A stretch of DNA of 64,000 bases from Candidatus Mycoplasma haematobovis (GTDB lineage Bacteria; Bacillota_I; Bacilli_A; Mycoplasmatales; Mycoplasmoidaceae): contig NZ_LWUJ01000010.1 of assembly GCF_001645765.1 (NCBI RefSeq), positions 1-64,000 on the forward strand, given 5' to 3'. Under the pieces are notes generated by a model that was not told the origin of the DNA, made no database searches, and saw nothing but the letters and a program-made list of their open reading frames with translations. Position numbers and translations under genes: made by a program. Shown here one piece after another: positions 52,331-62,600 of this stretch. Every line of letters starts with the position of its first letter. Position 1 is the first letter of the stretch.

Positions 52331-53611
52331 CTATCTTCTCTTTCTTTGCGCTGGCTTCTTAACCATATTTGAAAGATCTACACCCTCCCCTTCTTCTCCA
52401 TTTCCTTCCATTGGCACTGTAAATTTGTCTTGCATAATTTTTTCAAAAGCTCTTGCTAATTCATCAAAACTTTGATAGCCAATACTAAATGCAGATTTTG
52501 CTATATTTGCTAATTCATCTACAAATTGTTTTTGTTTTTCTTCATCTTGCCCAAAAGCTTCTAGGAACTCAAGGTTTGCTTTTCCCACTTTTGTTTTCTT
52601 TTTTGATTCTTCCTTAACATTAGACATATATTTATTTATGGCATCTTTTGCTCTTTCTTTAATTGCCGTTATAGGGCTATCAAAAGAGTTAGGCATACTC
52701 ATTAAAGATTTCAACGCATCACCCACTAGATAACCAAATACTTCCTCTTTGCTTTGTGGAGATCCTTTTGATTTCTTGAGGGACTCCTTAATATGTTCTT
52801 GTTCTAATTGAGGCTCTTTCTGCTCTTCATCTTCTACTTTTTCACCTTTTTGCTGTTTTTCTTCTCGCTCTTTCTTTTCTTTTTCAGCCATATCTTTTTG
52901 TTCTTTCAATAAATCTTCAATTATTTCCTTTGCATCCTTAGGTTCTTCCATAATTCTCTCTAATATCTCCTGCATTGCTTCTTGTCCCATATCCTTGAAA
53001 GCATCCGTATTCTTATCTACTAACTCAGAAAATTTCTCTACTGCCCCCATAAATTCCTCATTTCCCATCAAATCTGCCAACTTACCTCAATTATCAAAAC
53101 TACCAAACATAGCTCACAAAGCGCCTCCTCCACCCCCGCCCAAGAAAGTACCTCACTTAAATAGAGATAGCCTTAATTTGTCTCAATCTTTAACCATTTG
53201 GGGAATATTCTTTATGAATTCAATAAATTTATCTCTAAATCAACCATAAACTATCTCTCCCCAAGCAACAAGTTTTTCATAGAGCTTAACTGCTCCAGAT
53301 TTAAGCCCATCAGGCCCAAAATAATTATTTAATCACTCTTTGAAAGCGTCTTTAGATGCAACTATTGAAGATCCCCATCCAAAAAGAGTTTCACCTAACT
53401 GATTTATTCCATTCAAGAAAACACTATCTCCTAACAATTGCTTAATAGGTTCAAAAGAATCAGCAATAGATGTTCTTGCTTTATCAGAATTAAAAGTAAC
53501 TACAGTAAATGCTCCTATTGTTGTAACTCCTGTTAAAGTAACTGATAATCCTTGCTTGAAACCAACGCCTGTTGTTCTAACGGATAGGGGGGGGGTAAAT
53601 CTTAATTGCAA
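52331..53611 (-). CDS. Membrane protein with Gly loop and coiled coil; C9 tract after the start
   Basis: 426 aa with UGA=Trp, from TTG at 53611 to TAG at 52331-52333. Only five codons separate the start from a run of nine C (coding strand), which encodes Pro-Pro and part of its flanks. An upstream in-frame TAA rules out an earlier start. Domains: anchor 'GLSVTLTGVTTIGAFTVVTF' (about residues 18-38), a Trp-rich helical part, 'GTFLGGGGGGALW' near 155, then from about 200 a Lys/Glu-rich region of some 100 residues likely to form coiled coil, and a basic end 'KKPAQRKRR'. Function unknown. Nine C is the in-frame length. Confidence 0.85.
53587..53595 (-). repeat. Homopolymer of nine G (nine C on the coding strand)
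   Basis: Unbroken G9 on the plus strand inside codons 6-9 of the minus-strand gene. It stands out in an AT-rich window with no other G or C run of similar length noticed. Such tracts are classical slipped-strand phase-variation elements. Confidence 0.9.
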
Positions 53612-53673
53612 AAGAAAGTAATATTAACTTTATTCTTTTTACTTAGCAATAACATAAGTAAAAGATAAGAATA
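53612..53673. promoter_or_regulatory. Short divergent promoter region
   Basis: 62 AT-rich bases between the minus-strand gene with the C9 tract and the plus-strand gene at 53674. Both must initiate within or near here. No confident -35/-10 pair. Confidence 0.3.
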
Positions 53674-54063
53674 ATGTTAAGTACTGGAAAATTAATAACT
53701 GGAGTTGCGGCTGTTGGTGTAACGGGCGGAGTGGGAGTCGGGAGCTTTTTTCTTTTAAATAAATCAAAACAAGAACCAAAAAAGAAAAAAATAAGCGAAT
53801 TATTAACTGGGAAAACTTTAATAACAACCCAGAATAAAACTGGGGCCACTAAAGCTTGAAATAAATACAAAACAGATGAAACCAAGCAACAAGAAGGTAA
53901 TATTTGAAAATTAAGCGATTGAAGCGCTCTTTCTGATAAGAATTCAGTGCCTGAGAGTCTAGTTACTCTTTGCAACCTAAGGAAAGATGATGAAGTAAGT
54001 GGTACTTCTGATTCTGCATATACTAATTTTGTTGATTGATGCACTATAGAAACTGCCAACTAA
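53674..54063 (+). CDS. Divergent one-module paralog
   Basis: 129 aa. MLSTGKLITGVAAVGVTGGV, 'GSFFLLNKSKQEPKKKKISE'. Trp at 63 and several more ('WKLSDWSAL'), 'LCNLRKDD', closing 'DWCTIETAN'. Shares 'ISxLL' and the Trp pattern with the next gene and may be its one-module relative. First plus-strand gene after the divergent region. Confidence 0.85.
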
Positions 54064-54064
54064 T

Positions 54065-54724
54065 ATGATTACTTTAAGAAGCGCAGGAATTAGTGCTGGT
54101 TTATTGACTGGTGCTACAGGTTTAACATGTGGAGTTGGCTATTCAACTGGTTTATTTAACTCAAAAGAATTATCAAACCCAAATACCCAAATAAGTAAAT
54201 TATTGGACAGGGAGGGCAAGTACGTTTTATTATCTATCGAAACAGGAGATGATGCAGGATGAAATGAGACCTGAAAACAGTACAAAGAAGACAATAAATC
54301 TCAAGATGATGGACAAGACAGTTGGAAAGTTGATGGATGAACAAAAGCAGATGTAGCCGATGTTCCTGCGGGATTTAAAACTAAGTGTTCTAAAAAGAAA
54401 GATATTGAAATACCAAGTATTGAATCTCAAGAATACACTGACTTTATTAAGTATTGCACAAGACCAAAAACAGTACAAGAAATCCTAAGGCAAAAAGGCT
54501 TTAGCCCTTTAAAAGACGATAACAACACCAAATGAAAAGAGAGAGTAAGTAGATACAAAGATTCAAACAATCAACTCCCTAAAGCAAAAATTGAATCGAG
54601 CGAAAGCTCGCCAAATTTTGAGACTTTAAAAAATGGTTGCGAAGCAGCCCTTAGTTTAAAGACCACCGAAGAAGGCTACAATGAAACTCTTGCACCTACC
54701 AAAGAATGGTGCGGAACCCAATAA
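54065..54724 (+). CDS. Divergent two-module paralog
   Basis: 219 aa. MITLRSAGISAGLLTGATGL, 'CGVGYSTGLFNSKELSNPNT'. The first module is Asp/Gln/Lys-rich with Trp in 'AGWNETWKQYKEDN' and closes 'IKYCTRPKTVQEIL' (Tyr-Cys, no Trp). The second closes 'KEWCGTQ' at 215. Loosely Group 1. Starts two bases after the previous stop. Confidence 0.88.
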
Positions 54725-54729
54725 ACAAT

Positions 54730-55404
54730 ATGGCATCACTAAATAAAGGAATAATAATTGCTTCAACAATAGGAGCTGGAGGAATTGGAGCAGGAAGTTA
54801 CTATGGTTATCATACTTTCAACAAAGAAACAAAGGATCATCAACAAAAACCACCAATTGTTAATATTGGTAGCAAATTAAAGAGTGAAAAATACACTTTA
54901 TTAAAGGCTGATAGCAAAAATTTCAATGAAGTATTAACTAATTACAAAACATCAATTAAATCCCCTGATACTCCAGATTTTGAAGGATTTAATGGGGAAG
55001 GAAAGGACAATGAAACAGCCGAGGCTATTTTATTAAGACATTGTCAAACTATTTTGAAAAATGAGAAACTTGATAGTGGAGATTATGCAAAGGCTAAGAA
55101 ATGATGTGTTGAACCAATAACTGTTACATCATTATTGAAAGCGAGGGGTGTTACTGCTCTAGAAATAGCTGATTCTCCAGGAGAGCTACAAACACAATGA
55201 TCAAATAAAGTTAAGGCATACAGAAGCAGTCAAGAATCTAGAATTGAAGGATTAGCATTTACCAGTTCTAAAGAAACTTCTCCCACTTCTGATGAAATAA
55301 CGAATATCAAAAACAGTTGTAAAGGTATTAAAGATAAGAAAAATCATGAAGATAAATTTGAAGAGAACTTAAAGGCCTTTAAAGCGTGATGCTCAAATAA
55401 CTAA
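54730..55404 (+). CDS. Group 1 two-module surface paralog
   Basis: 224 aa. ATG at 54730 (MASLNKGIIIASTIGAGGIG) chosen over an in-frame GTG at 54706 inside the previous gene. 'GSYYGYHTFNKETKDHQQKP' is a longer stalk, resembling the Group 5 anchor of 49838. WC at 125 ('WCVEPITVTSLLKARGV') and 220. TAATG overlap downstream. Confidence 0.9.
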
Positions 55405-55820
55405 TGACAACTGGATTAAAGATAGGAATAGGGGCTACTTTAGGCGTGGGGGCGATTGGTGGTACTGCAGGAATTGCTCATGTATTGTCACAACCTAAAA
55501 ACCTAAAAGAAGATTTAGAAAAAGATAGCCAATTTGAGTTCTTAGATACTAGTTCAGAAACAACTAATAAAGATAATGGGTCTTGAACAAAATTGGCTGA
55601 AGAGCATGCAAAAACATCAGTTAAAGGTGGGGTATCAAAAATAAGTGGTTTAGATATTCAAGCGCCTCCTGCCTCAACCACTCCCCATCCAGGTATTGCT
55701 CAACTTAAAGAAAAATGTGATTTATTTTTCAAAAAAACCAAAGATGATAAGGATTATGAACAAGCCAAAAAAGATGCCAAGAATTGATGTAATAAGAAAT
55801 CTTCTCTATTAACTACATAA
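55404..55820 (+). CDS. Group 4 paralog, protease-linked 'HPGI' subtype
   Basis: 138 aa. MTTGLKIGIGATLGVGAIGG, 'LSQPKNLKEDLEKDSQFEFL', 'TTPHPGIAQLKEKCDLFF', WC near 128, end 'NKKSSLLTT'. Close to 43491-43886 and 61449-61850. Directly upstream of the second protease remnant, whereas 43491 is directly downstream of the first. Confidence 0.9.
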
Positions 55821-55873
55821 ACAAATACATTTAATAACAAAAGAATAAACCTAAAAGATTTGTATTCTTAATT

Positions 55874-57265
55874 ATAACTTTCAATAAAGCAACTAAGGTT
55901 GTTATTCCAACACTATCTTTTGCTACTGTTGGAATTTGCAAATTATGAAGTTCAAACTCTTGAGAACCAGAAATTCTTCCATATCAAATAATTTACCTAT
56001 TATTGAAAATTCATTTTAACTTCCTGTAACAAGAGATAATCCAAAACCTATTACACAAACAGAAACCATAACATCAGTTAGTAAACCAGAAGAACAAAAA
56101 AGAATAGATAAAGAAATAGCTCAAAAAGCTTTTGCAAAAATAGATGAATACTCTTTCAGAATATTCTCCCCATGTGATATGGGAACAGGATGAATATTAG
56201 ATTATGAACTTCCAGAAACAGGAAGATATCCTACTACTTAATATATAGCTATTGTTGCACATGCAGTAAATAAATATAGGTTCTCTACTAACCCTTACAA
56301 CCAAGAACTACCTTATTCTGTAGAGAGCACAAAAACTAAGAAAAGACTATAGATTTAAATACTCTGGTTATTCACTATATGATGATGTTCAAAACACATG
56401 TAATTGAGTAGATAGATATGGTTATTTTGATATGAATATTGCTAAATCTTCAAATGGCGAAGAACTAAGAGGTGAATATGGTGGTTACCATAATCATAAG
56501 ATGGAAGAACCTAAACTATTCTTTGTAGCAATAGGCTTATTTGATGCAAATTCAGAACTAAATATATCTGAAAATAACTACAAAGATTTTGAAGTACTTG
56601 AAATTAAATTTAATGATGAAAATTATGCAAGAAAAGTAACTAACGGCTTTGCTGATAGATATGGAATTGAATCTAAAGAAGCAATAAATATATTTGCTAA
56701 ACCTCTTGAAGATAGATACACCCAAGAAGAAATAAGCAAATTAGATGAAAGTTTCTACAATTTTGGTTATCCAATGAAAACCAATGTAGTAAATAAATAT
56801 GGACATGCAATTGGCTGAGATGAAGAAAAAGCAGAAGGACATAAATTATCTTATGACTACTGAAGTGATTACCATTCTCAAGGACAAAAGATAATTAATG
56901 GTTATGGAGATGCTAAGAAAACTTGAACCATGAAGTGAAATGGTAAAGAAGGAGAAGATATAGGACACTTCCGCTTATTAAAGATAAATAAGAAGCATAG
57001 ATTAATGGGAGGTGCTTCTGGTAGTCTTTACACAGATAAAGAAGGTAATGCATTAGGAATATATGCTGGCGGAGAAATTAATGAAAAGAATGCTTTTGTT
57101 ATTCCTCTAAGAGTAAACGAAAGAAAAGAAGCAGATTCTATTAAGTCTCCTAAATATGACTTAATATTAGGAGCTCCAAAACAAAAATCTTCTTACAAAG
57201 AACAAATAGAAGCATATGGTAAGAATACTTGATTGAAAGCCAGAAACTGAGAGCATAAATCTTAA
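55874..57265 (+). pseudogene. DUF31-type serine protease remnant, second copy
   Basis: No proper start. 'VIPTLSFATVGI' may be the old anchor. Frame 'DEYSFRIFSPCDMGTGWILD' is broken by TAA at 56239-56241 where the other copy has UGA Trp ('TTWYMAANAH'), then by a frameshift near 56345. From there about 305 codons are open: 'RYGYFDMN', the Asp region 'FEVLEIKF', the nucleophile 'GGASGSLYTD', to TAA 57263. His remains in 'VAHAVNKYR'. The long open 3' part indicates fairly recent inactivation. Family identification rests on the three triad motifs. Confidence 0.78.
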
Positions 57266-57310
57266 AGATCCAGTCATATAAAGTCAAATTTTTCCAGTAT
57301 TAATTAACTA

Positions 57311-57930
57311 ATGGATCTTAAGAAAGTAACACTAGCAGGTGGTGGTGTTACAACTATTGTGGGAGCTGGAGCAGGGACATTTTTCTTGACACAAAACAAA
57401 ACAACAATAAAGGATAGATTAGTTTCAAAAAACATAAATCTAATTGGTTCTGATGCTGAATATCTGCCTGCTTACAAAGAATACCAAGATGTTTGATAAC
57501 TAAAGAAAGCTTCAAAAATTTAATTAAAGATGGAAATAGTGAAACAGGTACTTGAAAAGAACAAGAATGATCAGATGCCTTGAAAAAATGATGTGAAAAG
57601 AACTTAGTTCTTAAATCTGCTGAAAATCAAGAAAAAGTAGAAAAATATTGTATTAAGCCTCCTTTAACAATAAAGGAAAGAATAGAGAGATGTGGGAAAA
57701 GAGTAGTTACGGATTGAGACGATGAAAAACTCGAAAGAATGCTTCAATCAGATTTTCAATTTTTTACAGATTTTGCTTTTGCGACAGGTACAGTTCTTAA
57801 TCGATTTAATAAATCAGAATTTAAAGCTGCACTAATACAATGATGTACAAGTAATATTAAAATTGAATTAAACCATACAAACGCTAACGATATCTGAACT
57901 AAAGTACAAGCGCGTTGTTTAGATTCTTAA
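57311..57930 (+). pseudogene. Group 3 paralog with a frameshift inside module 1
   Basis: MDLKKVTLAGGGVTTIVGAG, 'LTQNKTTIKDRLVSKNINLI' (two CAAAA units, in-frame). The frame closes at TAA 57497 after 'EYQDVW'. From about 57502 another frame continues 'KESFKNLIKDG', 'KWCEKNLVLK', 'KYCIKPPLTI', WC and 'ARCLDS' to TAA 57928. Close to 62573-63192, which is intact there. A Phe-rich patch ('FQFFTDFAFATG') in the second half suggests further drift. Confidence 0.8.
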
Positions 57931-57933
57931 TAA

Positions 57934-58437
57934 ATGACAACTAAGTTTATTGTTTCAACTGCTTTAGGAGTGAGTGCAATTGGTGGTACTGCAGGTATTG
58001 GTTATTGATATTCTTTACCTAAAGACCTAAAGGAATTATTAATTAAAGAAGGAATAAAGCTATTAGATGTAGATAGTACTAAAGATGATGATAATTGAAA
58101 AAAATTAGCAGAAAAATACAAAGGAGAAGGAGAATCCATAACACTAACAGATAATACCGTAATAAAGAGAATTAAAGATTTCAAAATCGCTGATCCTGCG
58201 CCTAATAACGCTATAGATTACACAAAATTAAAGGATAAATGTAAGAAATTATTCCAAAAACCAATAGAGAAAGAAGAAGCATTTGATACTGCAAAACAAA
58301 ATGCAAAAGATTGATGTTCTAGTGACTCAGATGTATTTAAGAAGGATTTAGCGCCTGCTTCCAGAGGATCTTCAGTAGGAAACGTAAATCCTGGATCTGT
58401 TGGTAGTGGCGATGATCGTGGAGGAGTTGGGGGATAA
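57934..58437 (+). CDS. Group 4 one-module surface paralog with Gly-rich tail
   Basis: 167 aa. MTTKFIVSTALGVSAIGGTA, 'GYWYSLPKDLKELLIKEGIK'. Trp after 'STKDDDN', WC near 128, tail of about 38 ending 'GSGDDRGGVGG'. Near-relative of 20486-21034 ('YSIPKDLKDLLIKEGKQLL'). TAATG overlap downstream. Confidence 0.92.
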
Positions 58438-58946
58438 TGACGCCTAAATCAATATTACTTACTGTATTAGGTGTTAGTACTGTGGGAGGAGTAGCAACTG
58501 GTGGATACTTCTTCATGACTCCTTCAAATCTTGGCGAGTTATTGAAATCAGAAAAAATAAACTTATTAGATCCAAATAAAGATGAAGAAAAATGAAACAA
58601 ATTAGCCTCTAAACATACCACAGGAGAAATAACTATTACTCTTGAAAATGACCAAATTGAAAAAATTAAGACAATCGAAGGATTAGGAGATATTAGTACT
58701 CAAACAGAAATAAAAGTTAAATCTTTAAAGGATAAATGTAAAGAATTATTAAATAAATCAATAACTAAAGGCGATAAATTTGAAGCGGATAAACAGGCGG
58801 CGATAGATTGATGTTCTGCTGATTCAAAAATATTTAAAGAAAAAGTGCCAATAGCATCATCCTCTCATGCCTCTTCTCCAACCAATGTTGATGGTGGGCG
58901 TGGCGCTGGACAAGTAATTCCTAGCTCTTCTGGACATAGTGGATAA
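58437..58946 (+). CDS. Group 4 one-module surface paralog with tail
   Basis: 169 aa. MTPKSILLTVLGVSTVGGVA, 'GGYFFMTPSNLGELLKSEKI'. 'EEKWNKLASKHTTGEITITL', WC near 125, then a Ser/Ala/Gly tail 'ASSSHASSPT' ending 'SSSGHSG'. Overlapped by TAATG at both ends. Confidence 0.92.
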
Positions 58947-59554
58947 TGACTCTTAAGACTGTTAGTTTAAGTGCATTGGGAGCAAGCACTATAGGAGGGG
59001 CGGCAGTTGGTGGCTATTTATTTACAAAATCTTCCGACGTAAAAAAAGTTACTTCATCACAAAAACAAGAAGCAAATGCTGTATCCATTCAGAAACAAAT
59101 AGAGACTAGTGGTAGGACAATGTTAAATACTTCCGAATCAAAACATTGAAATATCAAAGTAAATACATACAAAACAAAACTTCAAAGCGCTGTTACATTA
59201 ACTAGCGAAGATGAAGAAGGCTTAAAGACATGATGCACCGAAACCCTTAAAGTTGACTTCAAAAATGAAAGAGATAATAACTATTCTCATGCAGAACAAT
59301 TGTGTACTGTTCCAACTAATGAAGAAAAACTACTTAGCGAATCAAAACAACTAGCTGAAGAGAATGATTGGGAGGAAAGAGCACGAGCCTATAATACTGG
59401 TGCTACAGATGAAAATTTAATTAGTAGCATAAATAAAAATTCTGCTGACAAAACAAACTTGAAAGAATGATGCGAAAAAACATTTAAAGAAGAAATCTCC
59501 GAGACAGGCAATACCTATATTGCAGCAAAACAATGATGTACTAAGACACAATAA
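58946..59554 (+). CDS. Group 5 surface paralog
   Basis: 202 aa. MTLKTVSLSALGASTIGGAA, 'GGYLFTKSSDVKKVTSSQKQ' stalk, 'IETSGRTMLNTSESKHW'. 'TWCTETLKVDF', 'LCTVPTNEEKLLSESK', 'EWCEKTF', final 'KQWCTKTQ'. Module closest to 39111-39716. The anchor is Group 4-like and follows two Group 4 genes through TAATG. Confidence 0.9.
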
Positions 59555-59586
59555 ATTTAAAGTTAACTAGTTTCAAATACCACAGG

Positions 59587-59660
59587 AAATGGCAAATAAT
59601 GGATGTGATAAATCATCCTCTTTATTTCGATAGTGGATATTAGAAAAGTAGCATTTGTAA
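59587..59660 (+). repeat. Duplicated segment copy 1 (upstream leader and start of a Group 3 gene)
   Basis: From CAATGGCAAATAATGG-like sequence to the first codons after the GTG start, this matches 62528-62600 with only isolated differences. Similarity continues into the gene. A copied unit including non-coding leader shows duplication rather than convergent coding sequence. Confidence 0.8.
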
Positions 59661-59988
59661 GTGCTGATACCACGACTCTTGTGGGCGCCGGTGCAGGGAC
59701 ATTTTTCTTGACACAAAACAAAATGACAATAAAGAATAGATTAATTTCAAAAAAAATAAATCTAATTAGTTTTGATGATGAATATCTACCAGCTTTCAAA
59801 GAATACAAAGATGAAGAAAGCTTCAAAAATTTAATTAAAGATGGGAGTAGTGAAACAAGTTCATGAAACGAACAACAATGAGCAGAAGCTTTGAAAAAAT
59901 GATGCGATGATAACATTGAAACTGAATTAAATCAAACAAAAAGTGATAAGACATGAAAAAAGTGGAGGAACGTTGTTTAGATTCTTAA
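59633..59988 (+). pseudogene. Group 3 paralog with internal deletion between WC motifs
   Basis: GTG start (MDIRKVAFVSADTTTLVGAG), tract CAAAACAAAATG in-frame. The sequence follows 62573-63192 to 'ALKKWCDDN', then jumps to the last Group 3 segment 'IETELNQTKSDKTW'. About 80 residues between the two WC motifs are gone. Repeated bases around AAATGATG(T/C)GA at both motifs explain the join. Then an A6 run (A7 expected) shifts the frame so 'KKVEERCLDS' is lost and TAG 59978 is used. Two independent defects. Confidence 0.85.
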
Positions 59989-60036
59989 AAGTTAAGGCAA
60001 GGGTTTAAAATGTCTTCTTTTTGAGGTTAAATTTTT

Positions 60037-61302
60037 TTGGAAGAAATCAACGAATTTGAACTAGAAAATTTAGTAATAAACATACTTAAGTATCACGGTT
60101 ATCAATATACTCTAGGTGACTTTATTAACAGAAATGATAAATCTGAAATAATTCTAGAAGAAGATTTAATTAACTTTCTTTCAGACTCTCAAATTGCATC
60201 AGAAGTAATAAATTCTTTAAAGGAGCTACCAATTTTTTTTAGTGGAATAAATTCTGTTATTTGAGATTGCATACAACAGGGAATTTGAGTATCTTCTCTT
60301 GAAAAACTAATACCTCTAATAGATTTCAAAAATGTAGAAAAAAATCACTTTAGAGTAGTAAACCAACTAAGTATCAACACTGGCAGAAATACAAGAAGAC
60401 CAGATGTAATAATTTACATAAATGGACTTCCCTTAATAGTATTTGAACTCAAATCACCAAAAAGAGACGACACAATTCTTAATGCAGCATATAGACAACT
60501 AACTTTAGCTTATTTAAGTGACATACCTGAACTCTTTAAATACAATCTTTTTCTAGTAATTAGCAATGGATATAGGCATAAGTATGGAATTATTAATGAT
60601 TATCTACAAGCCTGACATACATGAGATAATGGTTATTTAAGCTCTTTTCTAGAGTATTTATTCGACAAGCATACATTGCTTCACTACATAAAAAATTCCG
60701 TCTACACGACAAAGCAGGGATACGTTAATTTAACAGATGGTGCAACTTATGGAAAAATTTATTGAATACTAAATTGAATAAATGTGATCATTGAAAAAGC
60801 AAATAATCAAACAATACCTATTGAAAATATTCAACCCAACTATCAAACCATTATGCTACTTAGGTCTTTGAGTAATTCTTGAATATTAGAAAATTATTCA
60901 ATAATTTATTTCGTTGACAAAAATGACAAATGGTTAAATAATCTCATCTTTGAATCCAATGAATTTATTAGTTTTGACTCAACAATCAAGGGAACTTTAG
61001 AACCCAAAAAAATCTATTTATTAGATATTCAAGATTACATAAAGGAACCTTGCTTAATTACTGATTCAAATAATCTAATTTGTATTTCGCATAAAGAATA
61101 CAAAAACGTCAAATTTAATTGATGAACAGCATGAAAAATGAAAATTAAACACCTACTTAAAAGAAAGAATACTGAAGAACAATTTTACTATGAACCCAAT
61201 TACAAAACATTATTAGATTACATAAGATTTGCTTGTCCTAATGCTATTCATTTAATAGGTCAAGCACATAAATGTGACAGAATTTTTCCTAGCCTTTCAT
61301 AA
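60037..61302 (+). CDS. hsdR: Degenerate type I restriction HsdR-like protein
   Basis: 421 aa, TTG start. Residues about 100-190 match the HsdR N-terminal nuclease domain: 'NTGRNTRRPDVIIYINGLPL' then 'FELKSPKR', giving Asp123 and Glu137-x-Lys139 of a PD-(D/E)xK site, followed by 'AAYRQL' and 'VISNGYRHKYG'. Later 'GKIYWILNWINVIIEKANNQ' and 'IIYFVDKNDKWLNNLI' look like eroded helicase segments, but no Walker A (GxGKS/T) or DEAD-type box is present. Full HsdR is about 1,000 aa. No hsdM or hsdS lies in the window. The frame is intact with many UGA Trp codons. Restriction activity is unlikely; a nuclease fragment or relic is inferred. Confidence 0.65.
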
Positions 61303-61448
61303 AAGTGACTGGGTTTAGCTGTTTTATTATTGCCAGTTTTCATATGAGCAATAAAAAGATAATCATTCCTAACTTATTAACTATTAATAATTTTGTGAAT
61401 AAATTTACTTTTCAATATTCAAAGGCCAATAAAAGAAAAAATTAATTA
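61303..61448. other. 146-base intergenic region
   Basis: AT-rich, without an open frame or clear hairpin with T-run. It separates the HsdR relic from the returning paralog array, so a promoter for 61449 may lie here; none could be assigned. Confidence 0.4.
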
Positions 61449-61850
61449 ATGACAACATCTCTAAAGATTGGACTTGGTGCTACTATAGGTACAGGAGTAG
61501 TAGGCGGAACTGCAGGAATTAGTTATGTCTTATCTCAACCTAAAAACCTAAAGGAAGATTTAGAAAGAGGAGAACATAAACCACTAAATATTAAAGGTGA
61601 CGATGCTTCTTGAAAAGCTTTAGTTGATAAATATATAGCTGATCCACAAACGGGAGGTGTTGGCAAAATAAAAAACTTAAATATAGTAGCACCTACTCCT
61701 CCCGAAACACAACCACACCCAGGAATTAAACAACTTAGAGACCAATGTGAAAAATTATTCAAAAAAACTAATAAAGACAAAGATTACCAACAGGCCAAAA
61801 TAGATGCTACTAATTGATGTACTAATAAAAATATTTCTGTAACTGCTTAA
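61449..61850 (+). CDS. Group 4 paralog, 'HPGI' subtype
   Basis: 133 aa. MTTSLKIGLGATIGTGVVGG, 'LSQPKNLKEDLERGEHKPLN', 'TQPHPGIKQLRDQCEKLF', WC near 123, end 'NKNISVTA'. Nearest to 43491-43886 but with no protease gene beside it; the HsdR relic occupies that side instead. Confidence 0.9.
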
Positions 61851-61854
61851 TAAT

Positions 61855-62511
61855 ATGGGCACAAAACAAATTGCTATTGCTGGTGTTGGAGCTAGTGCAA
61901 TTGCGGGAGGCGTTGGTGGAGTTTATTATCTAAATCTAGACAAAACAATAAAGGATAAATTAGCCAGCAATGGCATAGAGTTAATTAAAGAAAATGAAGG
62001 CTACCAAGTAGCCTTTAAAGAATTAAAGAATGATAATAACTTTATTACAGCCATCAAAACACATACTGGTAATATATCAAATACCTCTAGCTTAACAGAT
62101 GGAGGAATTGCCTTAAAGACTTGATGTGAAAAAACTTTTGATACTAATTTAAATCACAAGGATGCTAATTCTTTATTCGAAAAAGCAAAAAGTTACTGTG
62201 TTGCAAGACCTTTAACAATAATAGCTAAATTAGAAAAAGAGGGCAAGAAACTTACAACTATATGAACTGATAGAGTGAAATCATTGAAAACAAAAAATAG
62301 CAATAATGATGACTCATTACAACAAGACTTACATTCTAAAGATAACACAATTAATAACCTTGACAACCCTTCTCAAAAAGAAGATAACGCTCTTAAGAAA
62401 TGATGTGAAGATAATTCCAAAAAGAGATTAGTAGAAGATGAAAACAATGAAATTTTTGGAAAGATAGAGAAACGTTGTCTAGATGAAACAAAGCCATCCG
62501 GAACAATTTAG
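61855..62511 (+). CDS. Group 3 surface paralog with eroded tract
   Basis: 218 aa. MGTKQIAIAGVGASAIAGGV, 'LNLDKTIKDKLASNGIELIK'; tract CTAGACAAAACAATAAAG has no two pentamer units. WC at 90, 'SYCVARPLTIIAKLEKEGKK', 'KWCEDNSKKRL', end 'KRCLDETKPSGTI', the same C-terminus as 44532-45230. Confidence 0.92.
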
Positions 62512-62527
62512 AAATTGATGATAAGAC

Positions 62528-62600
62528 AATGGCAAATAATGGATGTGATAAATCATCCTCTTTATTTCAATAGTGGATATTAGAAAAGTAGCATTTGTAA
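62528..62600 (+). repeat. Duplicated segment copy 2 (leader of the switched-off gene)
   Basis: Counterpart of 59587-59660, nearly identical through the non-coding leader and into the coding region of the gene at 62573. Confidence 0.8.

Noticed and set aside
54706-54730. GTG at 54706 as start of the Group 1 gene
   Set aside because: It lies inside the preceding gene and adds residues not seen in relatives; ATG at 54730 begins the standard N-terminus.
57490-57510. Programmed ribosomal frameshift in the 57311 gene
   Set aside because: No slippery heptamer or following structure was evident and relatives have an ordinary continuous frame there.
60037-61302. A complete type I restriction-modification system
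   Set aside because: No modification or specificity gene is present and the ATPase motifs of HsdR are missing.
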